A stretch of 64,000 nt of DNA from Acidovorax sp. YS12 (GCA_021496925.1 CP053915.1:3003501-3067500); one strand, 5' to 3'; shown: positions 7,569 to 16,301, counted from the stretch's first letter. Notes: a model not told the origin generated them from the sequence alone. Made by a program: numbers and translations.

Positions 7569-8189
7569 ATGAAACTGATCGGATCGACCACCAGCCCCTA
7601 CGTGCGCAAAGTGCGCGTGGTGATGGCGGAAAAAAAGCTCGACTACCAGTTCGTCCTCGACAACGTCTGGGCCGCCGACACGCAGATCGCCCACACCAAC
7701 CCCCTGGGCAAGGTGCCCTGCCTGGTGATGGAGGGCGGCGGCACCCTGTACGACTCGCGCGTCATCGTGGACTACCTGGACACGCTCTCCCCCGTGGGCC
7801 GCCTGCTGCCCGCGCCGGGGCGCGAGCGCGCCGAGGTCAAGACCTGGGAGGCCCTGGCCGACGGCGTGCTGGACGCCGCCATCCTGGTGCGGCTGGAGAA
7901 CACCTTCGACGGCCGCCTGGAAAGCCAGCGCAGCCCCGCCTGGATCGACCGGCAGATGGGCAAGGTGCACGCGGGGCTGCAGTCCATGTCGCAAGGCCTG
8001 GGCGACAAGCCCTTTTGCTGCGGCGGCATCCACCTGAGCCTGGCCGACATCGCCGTGAGCTGTGCGCTGGGCTGGCTGGAATTCCGCTTTCCGCAGCTCG
8101 GCTGGCGCGCCGAGCACCCCAACCTGGGCCGCCTGCTCGACAAGCTGCAGCAGCGCCCGAGCTTCGCCGACACCCGGCCCGTGGCCTGA
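7569..8189 (+). CDS. Glutathione S-transferase family protein
   Basis: A 206-residue cytoplasmic protein. The N-terminal thioredoxin-like domain (residues 1-80) has the TTSPYVRKVRVVMAEK glutathione-site start, the cis-proline motif GKVPCLVM, and the YDSRVIVDYLD that holds the gamma-glutamyl group (usually E/DS). The C-terminal helical domain ends with LSLADIAVSCALGWLEFR, the N-capping box of GST folds. It most resembles the bacterial YibF/GstB-like group; the substrate cannot be read from sequence. It is a single gene, divergent from purB, and ends at a strong terminator. Confidence 0.9.
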   Translation: MKLIGSTTSPYVRKVRVVMAEKKLDYQFVLDNVWAADTQIAHTNPLGKVPCLVMEGGGTLYDSRVIVDYLDTLSPVGRLLPAPGRERAEVKTWEALADGVLDAAILVRLENTFDGRLESQRSPAWIDRQMGKVHAGLQSMSQGLGDKPFCCGGIHLSLADIAVSCALGWLEFRFPQLGWRAEHPNLGRLLDKLQQRPSFADTRPVA

Positions 8190-8220
8190 GAACAGGTTGG
8201 CGGCGTGGTGCCGCAGCAGC

Positions 8221-8248
8221 AAAAAAGCCACCTTGCGGTGGCTTTTTT
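8221..8248. terminator. Rho-independent terminator, likely bidirectional
   Basis: A perfect 12-bp stem AAAAAAGCCACC / GGTGGCTTTTTT with loop TTGC, 31 bp after the GST stop. The T run on one strand and A run on the other allow it to end transcripts from both sides. Confidence 0.88.
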
Positions 8249-8483
8249 GTGGGTGTAAAAAAAGTTGCGAAGCGTCCCGAAACGAAGAAAGAGAGGGAGG
8301 GAGGAGAAGCGTTCCAGGGTTGCAGTCGAACAAATACCGAAAGGCTTCGCAACGTCAAAATGGGTGGTGAGTTCCTCATGAACGATCACATGCTCTCTAG
8401 AGTGGGGCCATCAAACCAAAGTTCCAGACCCTACATGCAAGCAAATGTAACGCATTCGGCGAATCCCTTGCAGGCCCCCGGGG
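8249..8483. other. Intergenic stretch with a spaced inverted repeat, no gene seen
   Basis: This gap between the GST terminator and the minus-strand HD-GYP-like gene holds no convincing ORF. GTTGCGAAGC (8264-8273) and GCTTCGCAAC (8343-8352) are exact inverted copies around a purine-rich AAAGAGAGGGAGGGAGGAG tract, so the region could fold into a stem closing a ~69-nt loop. Composition is less GC-rich than the flanks. Confidence 0.4.
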
Positions 8484-9698
8484 TTACACCAGCGCCAGGA
8501 TGCGCTCCAGCGGCCAGGTCACGCGCACGTCCTTGTAGGCGACGGGGCCGGTGATCTTCCAGCTCGGCAGGGTCGTGTCGCGCGGAATCATCTCGCCCGT
8601 GGGCATGCCGGTGCGCGAGATCACCACGGCCACGCGCGGCGTCGTGGCCGTCGCGCCGCGGCGCAGCACCACGGCGACCTCCTGGCTGGCCAGGCGTACC
8701 AGGGCGCCGGGCGGATAGATGCCCAGCGTCTTGACGAGCGCCGCGCCGGCCTCGTCCACCTGGCGCGTCTCGTCGTAGTAGCTGCCCTGCATGGCCGCCG
8801 TGACCGGCATGGGCTGGCGCGATGCGCGCGGCGCGATGCGGGCGCCGAACACGTCGGCGCGCTGGATCAGCCGCGCCAGTTGCTCGGCCTCGCTCTTTTG
8901 CGCCAGCGGCCCGGGCGTGCGCTCGTGGTGGCGCCGCACGGCTTCGAGCCAGACCGGATCGGCCACGCCCAACTGGCGCAGCAGCGCCTCGGACTGCATG
9001 GCGTGGTTCTCGATGGCCATGATCTGCGGCCACGACAGCGGGTCGGTCTGCAGCGCCAGGTGGTCCTGCAGCGCCGTCATGGAAATATTCATGGAAAGCG
9101 CAGCCCGGCCAACCTGGAGCACGCGCGCCTCGGGCCAGCGCAGCGTCTCACGCGCGGTGACCATGCAGGCCACCGACACCAGCATGGCGTGGGTGGCGCT
9201 GTACATCTGCGTTTCCTGCGCCGACAGCAGCACCAGCGCCAGCAGCGTGGCGTCGGGCGCCTGGGCGCAGTGGCGCGCCAGTTCCTCGTGCAGCACATGG
9301 AAGCGCGGGCCGAACTCCTGCCCCTGCGGCGTGCGCAGCAGCTGCGTGGCGCGCACCTGCAGCTCCAGCCAGGCGGGCGGGCCGAAGGTCTCGCGCTCGC
9401 GTTCGCGCGGCGGCGCGGCACCGGGGCTGGCGCTGATCTTCATCACCGCGATCTGCCCGAGCTGGGTGTCGGACTGCAGCATCTGGTGCAGCTGCGCCAG
9501 GTAGCTGCGGTGGCTGTCGCCCGACTCGTCGGTGTCCACGCACAGGCTGACGCCGCGCGCCAGCAGCACCTCCAGCTCCGCACGGTTGCGGATGACGTAG
9601 CCTTTGTGCGCCAGCAGCACGCCCTGCGCGCCGCGCAGGGCGAAGGGCAACGGCTGGCCCAGGGGAATGGTGTCGATGTTCAGCGCGACGAGGTTCAT
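8484..9698 (-). CDS. Degenerate HD-GYP-like domain protein
   Basis: A 404-residue cytoplasmic protein starting MNLVALNIDTIPLGQPLPFA. The first ~70 residues resemble the N-terminal domain found before HD-GYP phosphodiesterases in betaproteobacteria (LRGAQGVLLAHKGYVIRNRAELEVLLARG). The following region has the helical outline of HD-GYP (HAMLVSVACMVTAR, then MAIENHAMQSEALL, then VRRHHERTPG), but the HD dyad is replaced by RAALSMN and the GYP motif is absent after HHER. It therefore probably cannot hydrolyse cyclic di-GMP and may act as a binding or scaffold protein. The gene stands alone, facing the GST gene across a terminator. Confidence 0.7.
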   Translation of the reverse strand: MNLVALNIDTIPLGQPLPFALRGAQGVLLAHKGYVIRNRAELEVLLARGVSLCVDTDESGDSHRSYLAQLHQMLQSDTQLGQIAVMKISASPGAAPPRERERETFGPPAWLELQVRATQLLRTPQGQEFGPRFHVLHEELARHCAQAPDATLLALVLLSAQETQMYSATHAMLVSVACMVTARETLRWPEARVLQVGRAALSMNISMTALQDHLALQTDPLSWPQIMAIENHAMQSEALLRQLGVADPVWLEAVRRHHERTPGPLAQKSEAEQLARLIQRADVFGARIAPRASRQPMPVTAAMQGSYYDETRQVDEAGAALVKTLGIYPPGALVRLASQEVAVVLRRGATATTPRVAVVISRTGMPTGEMIPRDTTLPSWKITGPVAYKDVRVTWPLERILALV

Positions 9699-9725
9699 GG
9701 TTGCGCGCCATTATCCCGCCCCGCC

Positions 9726-9741
9726 AGAGGGCGAAAGCCCT
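9726..9741. other. GAAA-tetraloop hairpin between the HD-GYP-like gene and the RND pump gene
   Basis: GAGGGC-GAAA-GCCCTC forms a compact 6-bp hairpin in the 56-bp gap just after the pump stop codon on the minus strand. It lacks a T run, so a terminator role for the efflux operon is only possible. Confidence 0.35.
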
Positions 9742-9754
9742 CCAGGCCCCGGGC

Positions 9755-12700
9755 TCACCCTGCGGTTTCCCCCACACGGGTGCCCTGGGGGCCGCGGCGC
9801 AGCACCTTGCGGTGGAACCACTGCGCCAGGTCGTCGATGTAGGTGAACACCGCCGGCACCACGAGCAGGCTCAGCACCGTGGAGGTGATGAGCCCGCCGA
9901 TCACCGCCACGGCCATGGGCGAGCGGAAGCTCATGTCCGCCCCGCCCCAGGCCAGCGCGATGGGCAGCATGCCCGCGCCCATGGCCAGCGTGGTCATGAT
10001 GATGGGGCGGGCGCGCTTGTGGCAGGCGTCCAGCAACGCGTCCAGGCGGCCCATGCCATGGTCGCGCCGCGCCACGATGGCGTATTCCACGAGCAGAATG
10101 GAGTTCTTGGTGGCGATGCCCATGAGCATGATGAGCCCGATGAGCGAGGGCATCGAGAAGCTCTTGCCCGCCAGCAGCAGCCCCACGAAGGCGCCGCCCA
10201 GCGACAGCGGCAGCGCCGCCAGGATGGTCACGGGCTGCAGGAAGTCCTTGAACAGCAGCACCAGCACCAGGTAGATGCACAGCACGCCGGTGAGCATGGC
10301 CAGGCCGAAGCTGGTGAACAGCTCGCCCATCATCTCGGCATCACCCACGTCGATGGGGCGCACGCTGGGCGGCAGGCCGGCCATGGCGGGCAGTTGGCGC
10401 ACGGCCTCGGTGACTTCGCCCAGGCCGCGCTCGCCCAGCTCGATCTCGAAGTTGACGTTGCGCGCGCGGTCGTAGCGGCCAATCACGGCCGGCCCGCCCG
10501 CCAGCTCCAGCGAGGCGACCTCGCCCAGGCGCACCGGGCCACGGCTGCCCGGCACCGCCAGGCGCGCCAGCACCGACAGGTCCTCGCGCGCGGCGTCGGG
10601 CAGGCGCACGACGATGGGCACCTGGCGCTGCGCCAGGTTCAGCTTGGGCAGGTACTGCTCGTAGTCGCCCACGGTGGCCACGCGCAGCGTCTCGGCGATG
10701 GCGCTGGTGGTCACGCCCAGGTCGGCGGCGCGCGCGAAGTCGGGGCGCACGGCGATCTCGGGCCGCACCAGGCTGGCGCTGGAGCCGACGTTGCCGATGC
10801 CGGGGATGGTGCGCAGGTCGCGCTCCACGGCGCGCGCGGCGTCAGCCAGGGCCTGCGGGTCCTCGCTCGCCAGGGCGAGCACGTACTTGTCGTTCGATCC
10901 GCCCAGGCCGATCTTCACGCGCACGCCCGGCAGGTCGGCGAGTTCGGCGCGCAGGCGCCGCTCGATCTCCTGCTTGAGCGGGCGCTGGCCGCGCGGCGCC
11001 ATGCGCAGCGTGAGCGTGGCCTTGCGCGGATCGGCCGCGCCGCTGCCCGCGAACGGGTCGGCGCCCGCCGAGCCGCCGCCGATGGCCGTGTAGATGCTCT
11101 GCACATACCCCACGCGCGCCACGCGCTCGCTGGCCTGGGCCACGGCGGCGCGCGTGTCGGCCAGCAGGCTGCCGGGCGGCAGCTCCAGCGTGACCTGGGT
11201 CTGCTGGTTGTCGTCCGCCGGGATGAAGCCCGAGGGCAGCAGCGGAATCAGCGCCAGCGAGCCGGCGAAGAACAGCAGGGCGCCGAGCAGCGTGCGCAGC
11301 CGGTGGCGCAGGCACCAGCCCGAGGCGCGCATGTACAGGGCCAGCCAGCGCGGCTCCTTCTCTGCCGCCACCAGGGGCTTCATGATGTAGGCCGCCATCA
11401 TGGGCGTGAGCAGGCGCGCCACCACCAGCGAGGCGAACACCGCCAGCGCCGCCGTCCAGCCGAACTGCTTGAAGAAGCGCCCCGGAATGCCCGCCATGAA
11501 GGCCGTGGGCAGGAACACCGCGATCAGCGTGAAGGTGGTGGCGATGACGGCCAGGCCGATCTCGTCGGCCGCCTCCATGGCGGCCTGGTAGGGCGTCTTG
11601 CCCATGCGCAGGTGGCGCACGATGTTCTCCACCTCGACGATGGCGTCGTCCACCAGGATGCCGACCACCAGCGACAGCGCCAGCAGCGTGATGATGTTGA
11701 CCGAGAAGCCCAGCCAGTGCATGCCGATGAAGGCCGGAATCACCGACAGCGGCAGCGCCACGGCCGAGACGATGGTTGCCCGCCAGTCGCGCAGGAACAG
11801 CCACACCACCACCACGGCGAGCAGGCCGCCCTCGTAGAGCAGCTTCATGGAGCTGTCGTACTCGTCCTGCGCGATGTCCACGAAGTCCACCGTGCGCGTG
11901 AGCTGGAGGTGCGGAAAGTCGGCCTGCAACTGCGCGAGCGCGCGCTGCACGCCCGCGCCCACCTCGACCTCGCTCGCGCCACGGCTGCGCGAGACCTCGA
12001 AGCCGATCACGCTGCGGCCGTCGAGCAGCGCCGCCGAGCGCGGCTCGGCGATGGTGTCGGTCACGGTGGCCACCTGGTCGAGCCGCACGCGGCGGCCGTC
12101 GGACAGGGCGATGTCCATGGCCGCGAGTTCCTGCGCCGTCTGCACCGTGGCGATGGTGCGCACGGGCTGCTCGGCCCCGCCCAGGTCGACGCGGCCGCCC
12201 GCACTCTCGAGCTGCACCTGGCGCAGCTGGCGCGAGACATCGGCGGCCGTGGCGTTCAGCGCCTGCAGGCGCAGCGGATCGAGCGCCACCTGCACCTGCC
12301 GCGTGACACCGCCCACGCGCCCCACGCCCCCCACGCCCGGCACCGCCAGCAGGCGGCGCGTGAGCGTGTCGTCCACGAACCAGGACAGCGCCTCGTCGTC
12401 CCAGCGGTCCGACGCGATGGCATACGCCTGCACCGGCTGCGACGACAGCTCCAGCTTGGCCACGATGGGGTCGCGCAGGTCGGCCGGCAGGTCGGCGCGC
12501 ACCCGCGACACGGCGGAGCGCACGTCGTCCACTGCCTCCTGCACCGGCTTTTCGAGCCGGTACTCGGCGGCGATGGTGGCCGAGCCATCGACCAGCGTGG
12601 AGGTGATGTGCTTGAGCCCCTGCGTGGTGGCGATGGCGTTCTCGATCTTGCGCACCACGTCGCTTTCGAGCTGCCCCGGCGCGGCGCCGGGCAGCACGGC

Positions 12701-12844
12701 CGTCACCATGACCACCGGCAGGTCCATGTCGGGAAAGTTCTGCACCTTCATGGCGCGGAACGACAGCAGCCCGGCGAACGTGAGCAGCACGAACAGCATG
12801 GCCGCAGGGATCGGGTTGCGGATCGACCAGGCGGACAGATTCAT
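9755..12844 (-). CDS. RND efflux pump, inner membrane HAE1-type permease
   Basis: A 1029-residue proton-driven multidrug exporter of AcrB/MdtB type. It begins MNLSAWSIRNPIPAAMLFVLL, with the first transmembrane helix, then PDMDLPVVMVTAVLPGAAP and the first periplasmic porter loop. A block of transmembrane helices around residues 335-540 includes SLVVGILVDDAIVEVENIVRH, which carries the proton-relay aspartates. A second periplasmic loop follows, then a second membrane block with GLIMLMGIATKNSILLVEYA. The length is standard. It is the last gene of the operon tetR - outer membrane factor - adaptor - pump, 12 bp after the adaptor. Substrates cannot be told from sequence. Confidence 0.93.
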   Translation of the reverse strand: MNLSAWSIRNPIPAAMLFVLLTFAGLLSFRAMKVQNFPDMDLPVVMVTAVLPGAAPGQLESDVVRKIENAIATTQGLKHITSTLVDGSATIAAEYRLEKPVQEAVDDVRSAVSRVRADLPADLRDPIVAKLELSSQPVQAYAIASDRWDDEALSWFVDDTLTRRLLAVPGVGGVGRVGGVTRQVQVALDPLRLQALNATAADVSRQLRQVQLESAGGRVDLGGAEQPVRTIATVQTAQELAAMDIALSDGRRVRLDQVATVTDTIAEPRSAALLDGRSVIGFEVSRSRGASEVEVGAGVQRALAQLQADFPHLQLTRTVDFVDIAQDEYDSSMKLLYEGGLLAVVVVWLFLRDWRATIVSAVALPLSVIPAFIGMHWLGFSVNIITLLALSLVVGILVDDAIVEVENIVRHLRMGKTPYQAAMEAADEIGLAVIATTFTLIAVFLPTAFMAGIPGRFFKQFGWTAALAVFASLVVARLLTPMMAAYIMKPLVAAEKEPRWLALYMRASGWCLRHRLRTLLGALLFFAGSLALIPLLPSGFIPADDNQQTQVTLELPPGSLLADTRAAVAQASERVARVGYVQSIYTAIGGGSAGADPFAGSGAADPRKATLTLRMAPRGQRPLKQEIERRLRAELADLPGVRVKIGLGGSNDKYVLALASEDPQALADAARAVERDLRTIPGIGNVGSSASLVRPEIAVRPDFARAADLGVTTSAIAETLRVATVGDYEQYLPKLNLAQRQVPIVVRLPDAAREDLSVLARLAVPGSRGPVRLGEVASLELAGGPAVIGRYDRARNVNFEIELGERGLGEVTEAVRQLPAMAGLPPSVRPIDVGDAEMMGELFTSFGLAMLTGVLCIYLVLVLLFKDFLQPVTILAALPLSLGGAFVGLLLAGKSFSMPSLIGLIMLMGIATKNSILLVEYAIVARRDHGMGRLDALLDACHKRARPIIMTTLAMGAGMLPIALAWGGADMSFRSPMAVAVIGGLITSTVLSLLVVPAVFTYIDDLAQWFHRKVLRRGPQGTRVGETAG

Positions 12845-12856
12845 GGCATACGCTCC

Positions 12857-14026
12857 TTATTTGGTAGCTGCTTGCGCTTGACCAGAGGGCGCTGGAGGCT
12901 GTTTTGGCTTGGAATCCGGTTCCACGCGCACCAGGTCGCCATCGTTCAGGAAGGCGCCGCCGCGCGCCACCACGGCGGCGCCCTCGGCCAGGCCCGACAG
13001 CACCTCGACGCGCGCGCCTGCACGCTCGCCGGTCTGCACGCGGCGCATGGCCACGCGGCTGCCCTCGACCACCTCGAACACGTGGCTGAAGCCGTCGCGC
13101 ACCACCAGGGCCGACTGCGGCACGGTGAGCGCGCTGCGCTCGCCCAGCAGGAATTCGCCGCGCGCGAACATGCCCGCGCGGATGTCGGCATGCGCCGGCA
13201 GGTCCACATAGACCAGCGCGTTGCGCGTGGCCGGGTCCACCGTGGGCGCCACCATGCGCACCTTGCCCGCCACCTCGGCCCCGCTGGCGGCGGTGACGCG
13301 CGCCCCGGCCCCGGCGCGGATGCGCGGCAGGTCGCTCGACGTGACTTCGGCGCGCCACTCCAGGCGGCCCTTGCGCACCATGCGGAACAGCTCCGTGCCC
13401 GCCCCCAGCACGGCGCCCACGGTGGCCGTGCGCGCCGAGATCACGCCGTCGTCGGGCGCCAGCACGCGCGTGTGCGCCAGGCGCAGTTGCTGCACGCGCA
13501 GTTGCGCCTGCGCCGCCTCGACGCGCGCCTGCGCCGTCTGGCCCGCCGTGGCGTACTGCTGGATCTGCTGCGCGCTCAGGGCGCCCGTGGCCTGCAGCGT
13601 GCGTGCGCGCTCGTCGTTGGCGGCGGCTTCGGCGGCGCTGCTGCGCGCTTCCATGAGGCTGGCGCGGGCCTGGGCCACGTCGGCCTGCACGGTGTCGTCG
13701 GCGAAGGTGGCGAGCAGCTGGCCCTTGCGCACCACGTCGCCCACGTTCACGCGCACGTCGGTCAGGCGCAGACCGTTGCTTTCGGCGCCGATGCTGGCCT
13801 CCTGCCACGCGGCCACGCTGCCGTTGGCCGCGAGCCGCAGCGCCAGGGTGGCGCGCTCGGGCGCCACGGTGTTCACCGCCAGCGCGGGCCGGGGCTTGCC
13901 GGCCTGCGCCTCGTCGGCAGCGCGCGACGCGCCGGCGGGCAGCAGCCAGGCGCCCAGGGCCAGCATGCCCGCCGCCGCCAGGGCCCAGGCCAGGGAAGAA
14001 GGAGACAGTCGCTGCAGATGCTGCAT
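12857..14026 (-). CDS. RND efflux periplasmic adaptor (membrane fusion protein)
   Basis: A 389-residue HlyD/AcrA-type adaptor linking the pump to the outer membrane channel. It starts MQHLQRLSPSSLAWALAAAG with one N-terminal hydrophobic segment. It then shows the lipoyl-like halves (GSVAAWQEASIGAESNGLRL, VGDVVRKGQLLATFADDTV), an Ala/Gln-rich hairpin (residues ~105-165), the second lipoyl half (VLAPDDGVISARTATVG) and beta-barrel/membrane-proximal domains. An ATG 15 bp upstream (14041) is an alternative start. The last ~18 codons, up to the TAA at 12857-12859, are made of a copy of the dispersed palindromic repeat, giving an unusual Pro/Gln/Ala tail. Confidence 0.9.
   Translation of the reverse strand: MQHLQRLSPSSLAWALAAAGMLALGAWLLPAGASRAADEAQAGKPRPALAVNTVAPERATLALRLAANGSVAAWQEASIGAESNGLRLTDVRVNVGDVVRKGQLLATFADDTVQADVAQARASLMEARSSAAEAAANDERARTLQATGALSAQQIQQYATAGQTAQARVEAAQAQLRVQQLRLAHTRVLAPDDGVISARTATVGAVLGAGTELFRMVRKGRLEWRAEVTSSDLPRIRAGAGARVTAASGAEVAGKVRMVAPTVDPATRNALVYVDLPAHADIRAGMFARGEFLLGERSALTVPQSALVVRDGFSHVFEVVEGSRVAMRRVQTGERAGARVEVLSGLAEGAAVVARGGAFLNDGDLVRVEPDSKPKQPPAPSGQAQAATK
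12861..12913 (-). repeat. Dispersed repeat copy forming the C-terminal codons of the adaptor gene
   Basis: On the plus strand TGGTAGCTGCTTGCGCTTGA...GCGCTGGAGGCTGTTTTGGC matches the one-armed form of the repeat at 16315-16368 and 44851-44903. Here it is read as the last codons of the adaptor on the minus strand. Confidence 0.65.
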
Positions 14027-14081
14027 GGAAGATCCATTCATGGGTTCGGGTGCGGAAAAGCCGCTGTTAATCAGGACGTAG

Positions 14082-15524
14082 TCAGGGCATGGCCCGCGCG
14101 GCCACGGGGAGCGGGGCCGCATCGGGCCCGGGCGCGCCTGCGTCCCAGCCGCCGCCCGCGGCGCGGTACAGGGCCACCCAGGCGGCCATGCGCTCCTGGC
14201 GCAGGTTCATCACGGCGGTTTGCGCGGCCAGCGCGCTGCGGCGCACCTCTTCGAGTTCCATCAGGCTCGCCAGCCCGCCGCGCCAGCGCGCCTCGGCCGC
14301 GAGGTAGGCGGTGTGGTAGCCCTGGGCGGCGCGCGCGGCGTCGGCGCTGCGCTCGGCGGCGCCCTGCAGGCGCACCAGGGCCTGCTCGACCTCGCTCACG
14401 GCCTGGCGCACGCGGGCCCGGTACAGCGCCACGGCTTCGTCATAGCGCGCCTGCGCCGCGTCCACCTGGGCGGCCCGGCGGCCGCCGTCGAACAGCGGCA
14501 GGCTCAGCGTGGCGGGGCCCAGCGCCCAGGCATTGGCCCCCTGCTGCTGCCCGCCCATGCTCAGCCAGCCCGCGCCCACCGTGCCGCTGAGCACCAGGCG
14601 CGGATAGCGTTGGGCCCGGGCGCTGCCCACCTCGGCGCTGGCGGCGGCCACTTCGCGCTCGGCGCTGTAGAGGTCGGGCCGCTGCGCCAGCACCTGGGCC
14701 GGCAGCGCGCTGACCGCGAACAGTGCATCGGGCGCCTCCTGCGCCGGCAGGGCGGACAGGCGCTCGCGCAGCACCGGCTCGTCCCAGCCGGTGAGCGCCA
14801 CCAGCCCCTTCAGGGCCACCTCGCACTGCAGGCGCTGCTGCACGGCGCGCGCCTGGCCCTCGGCCTGGCTGGCCTGGGCCAGCGCCGCCGTGGCGGGGGC
14901 GGTGAAGCCGGCCTGCTCGGACAGGCGCGCCAGCCGCGCGGTCTCGCTGCGCGACTGCGCATCGGCCTGCGCCACCGCCTGCAGCTGCCTGCACTGGCGC
15001 CATTCGCTGGTGGCCAGCGCCACCTCGGCGGCGACCGAGACGCGCGCCTCGTGCCATTGCGCCCGCGCCCCGGCCAGGCGCTGCGCGGTGGCCTCGCCCT
15101 GGGCCGCGTTGCCGCCGAAAAGATCGACCTCCCAGCTCGCCTGCAGCGTGCCCTGGGCCACGGTGTTCAGCCCGCCTTGCTGCGTGTCCAGCCCCCTGCG
15201 GGCGGTGGCCTGGGCGTCCAGCGCCGGCCACAGGGCCGCGCGGGCCGCCACCTGGCTGGCGCGCGCCTGCGCCAGGCGTGAACGGGCCTGGGCCATGGAC
15301 GGGCTGACCTCCTGCGCCGCGGCGATCAGTTCCACCAGCAGCGGATCGCCCATGCGCTGCCACCAGTGCGCCAGGTCGGCCACGCTGGCGCCATGGGGCA
15401 GCGGCGCCTGCCACCCCGCGGGCACCGCGGCCGGCACGCTGGGCGGCGGCGCGCCGGCCGCGCAGGCCGCCAGTGCCAGAGGGGCGGCCGCCAGTGCCAG
15501 GCGGCCGAGCATGGAGAGGGTCAT
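14082..15524 (-). CDS. Outer membrane efflux lipoprotein, NodT/OprM family
   Basis: A 480-residue outer-membrane factor beginning MTLSMLGRLALAAAPLALAACA, with a lipobox (LAAC) that makes it a lipoprotein. Two repeats of long amphipathic helices follow, with the family landmarks WEVDLFGGNAAQGEATAQR, RPDLYSAEREVAAASAEVGSARAQRYPRL and LSLPLFDGGRRAAQVDAA. Trimeric proteins of this type form the exit duct of RND pumps. The ATG at 15524 overlaps the tetR stop by 4 bp (ATGA), so the two genes are translationally coupled. It is unusual but common in Burkholderiales for the channel to lie first in the operon. 55 bp separate it from the adaptor. Confidence 0.92.
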   Translation of the reverse strand: MTLSMLGRLALAAAPLALAACAAGAPPPSVPAAVPAGWQAPLPHGASVADLAHWWQRMGDPLLVELIAAAQEVSPSMAQARSRLAQARASQVAARAALWPALDAQATARRGLDTQQGGLNTVAQGTLQASWEVDLFGGNAAQGEATAQRLAGARAQWHEARVSVAAEVALATSEWRQCRQLQAVAQADAQSRSETARLARLSEQAGFTAPATAALAQASQAEGQARAVQQRLQCEVALKGLVALTGWDEPVLRERLSALPAQEAPDALFAVSALPAQVLAQRPDLYSAEREVAAASAEVGSARAQRYPRLVLSGTVGAGWLSMGGQQQGANAWALGPATLSLPLFDGGRRAAQVDAAQARYDEAVALYRARVRQAVSEVEQALVRLQGAAERSADAARAAQGYHTAYLAAEARWRGGLASLMELEEVRRSALAAQTAVMNLRQERMAAWVALYRAAGGGWDAGAPGPDAAPLPVAARAMP

Positions 15525-16246
15525 GGTGCGGTCTTCTTTCTGCGCGGCGCGCGCGCGGCGGAGGCGGGTGCGGCGCCGCGCAGCGCCTGCTCGGCGGCCA
15601 CGATGGCCAGGGCGTAGGCGGCCATGCGCTCGATCCAGGCATCGACGGCCTCGGGCGTGGCCAGCAACTGGGGGCGCACGGTCTCCACCACCTCGCGGTG
15701 GCTCCAGAGCTGGAAGGCCAGGCCCGCGAGGGTCAGGGCCAGGCGGTGCATGCCGTCGTCCGCCCGGGCCACGCCCATGTGGCGGCACAGCAGGCCGACG
15801 AGCGCCTGGTGGGGCTGGCGCACATCCTTGTCCATCTCGCGCTCCCACTGCCCGGTGGGCTCCAGCATTTCGCGGATGTGCAGGCGCACGCACTGGCGCA
15901 TGAGCTCGCCCTGCTTGAGCGGCGCCAGCGCCCCGCGGAAGTAGCACTGCAGCGCCTCGCGCAGCGGCACGTCGGGGTGGGTGAAATCGGGGATGAGCGA
16001 GTGCATGTCGCCCAGCGGCTCGGAGAAAACGGCGGCGTAGAGCGCGGCCTTGTCGCCGAAGTAGTAGCTCACCGCCGCCACGTTGGCCTGGGCGGCGGCG
16101 GCAATGGCGCGGATGGAGGTCTTGGCGTAGCCCTGTTCGGAAAAGAGCTTGAGCGCGGCCAGCAGCAGGCGCGTGCGCGCGGGCGCCTCGCCCTCGGGGG
16201 CCGGGGGCGCGGGAGCGGCGGTGGAATCAGGGCGTGCGCGGGTCAT
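15521..16246 (-). CDS. TetR/AcrR family transcriptional regulator of the efflux operon (CecR-like)
   Basis: A 241-residue repressor. Residues ~24-70 form the TetR helix-turn-helix (TRLLLAALKLFSEQGYAKTS, IRAIAAAAQANVAAVSYYFG, DKAALYAAVF), preceded by a Pro/Ala-rich arm. The C-terminal half resembles the CecR/YbiH (DUF1956) ligand-binding domain, seen in regulators next to RND or ABC efflux genes. It is the first gene of its own operon, coupled by ATGA to the outer membrane factor. A palindromic site 25-40 bp upstream probably mediates autorepression. The inducer is unknown. Confidence 0.9.
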   Translation of the reverse strand: MTRARPDSTAAPAPPAPEGEAPARTRLLLAALKLFSEQGYAKTSIRAIAAAAQANVAAVSYYFGDKAALYAAVFSEPLGDMHSLIPDFTHPDVPLREALQCYFRGALAPLKQGELMRQCVRLHIREMLEPTGQWEREMDKDVRQPHQALVGLLCRHMGVARADDGMHRLALTLAGLAFQLWSHREVVETVRPQLLATPEAVDAWIERMAAYALAIVAAEQALRGAAPASAARAPRRKKTAP

Positions 16247-16271
16247 CGCGCCGCATTACACCACAATAAAT

Positions 16272-16288
16272 CAAACGTTTGTTTAAAC
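16272..16288. promoter_or_regulatory. Candidate TetR operator
   Basis: CAAACGTTTG (16272-16281) is a perfect 10-bp palindrome that runs into GTTTAAAC (16281-16288), a second palindrome, in an AT-rich patch 26 bp upstream of the tetR ATG. It stands out against the GC-rich surroundings and is placed for autoregulation of the efflux operon. Confidence 0.65.
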
Positions 16289-16301
16289 CCAGGACACCCA
16301 C

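Noticed and set aside
7488..8333. In-frame N-terminal extension of purB
   Set aside because: It is antisense to the GST gene and the adenylosuccinate lyase N-terminus starts at 7487.
9701..14590. A 1629-codon open frame on the plus strand
   Set aside because: It is antisense to the RND pump and adaptor genes, is rich in His/Gln/Arg/Gly as expected for the complement of GC-biased codons, and matches no family.
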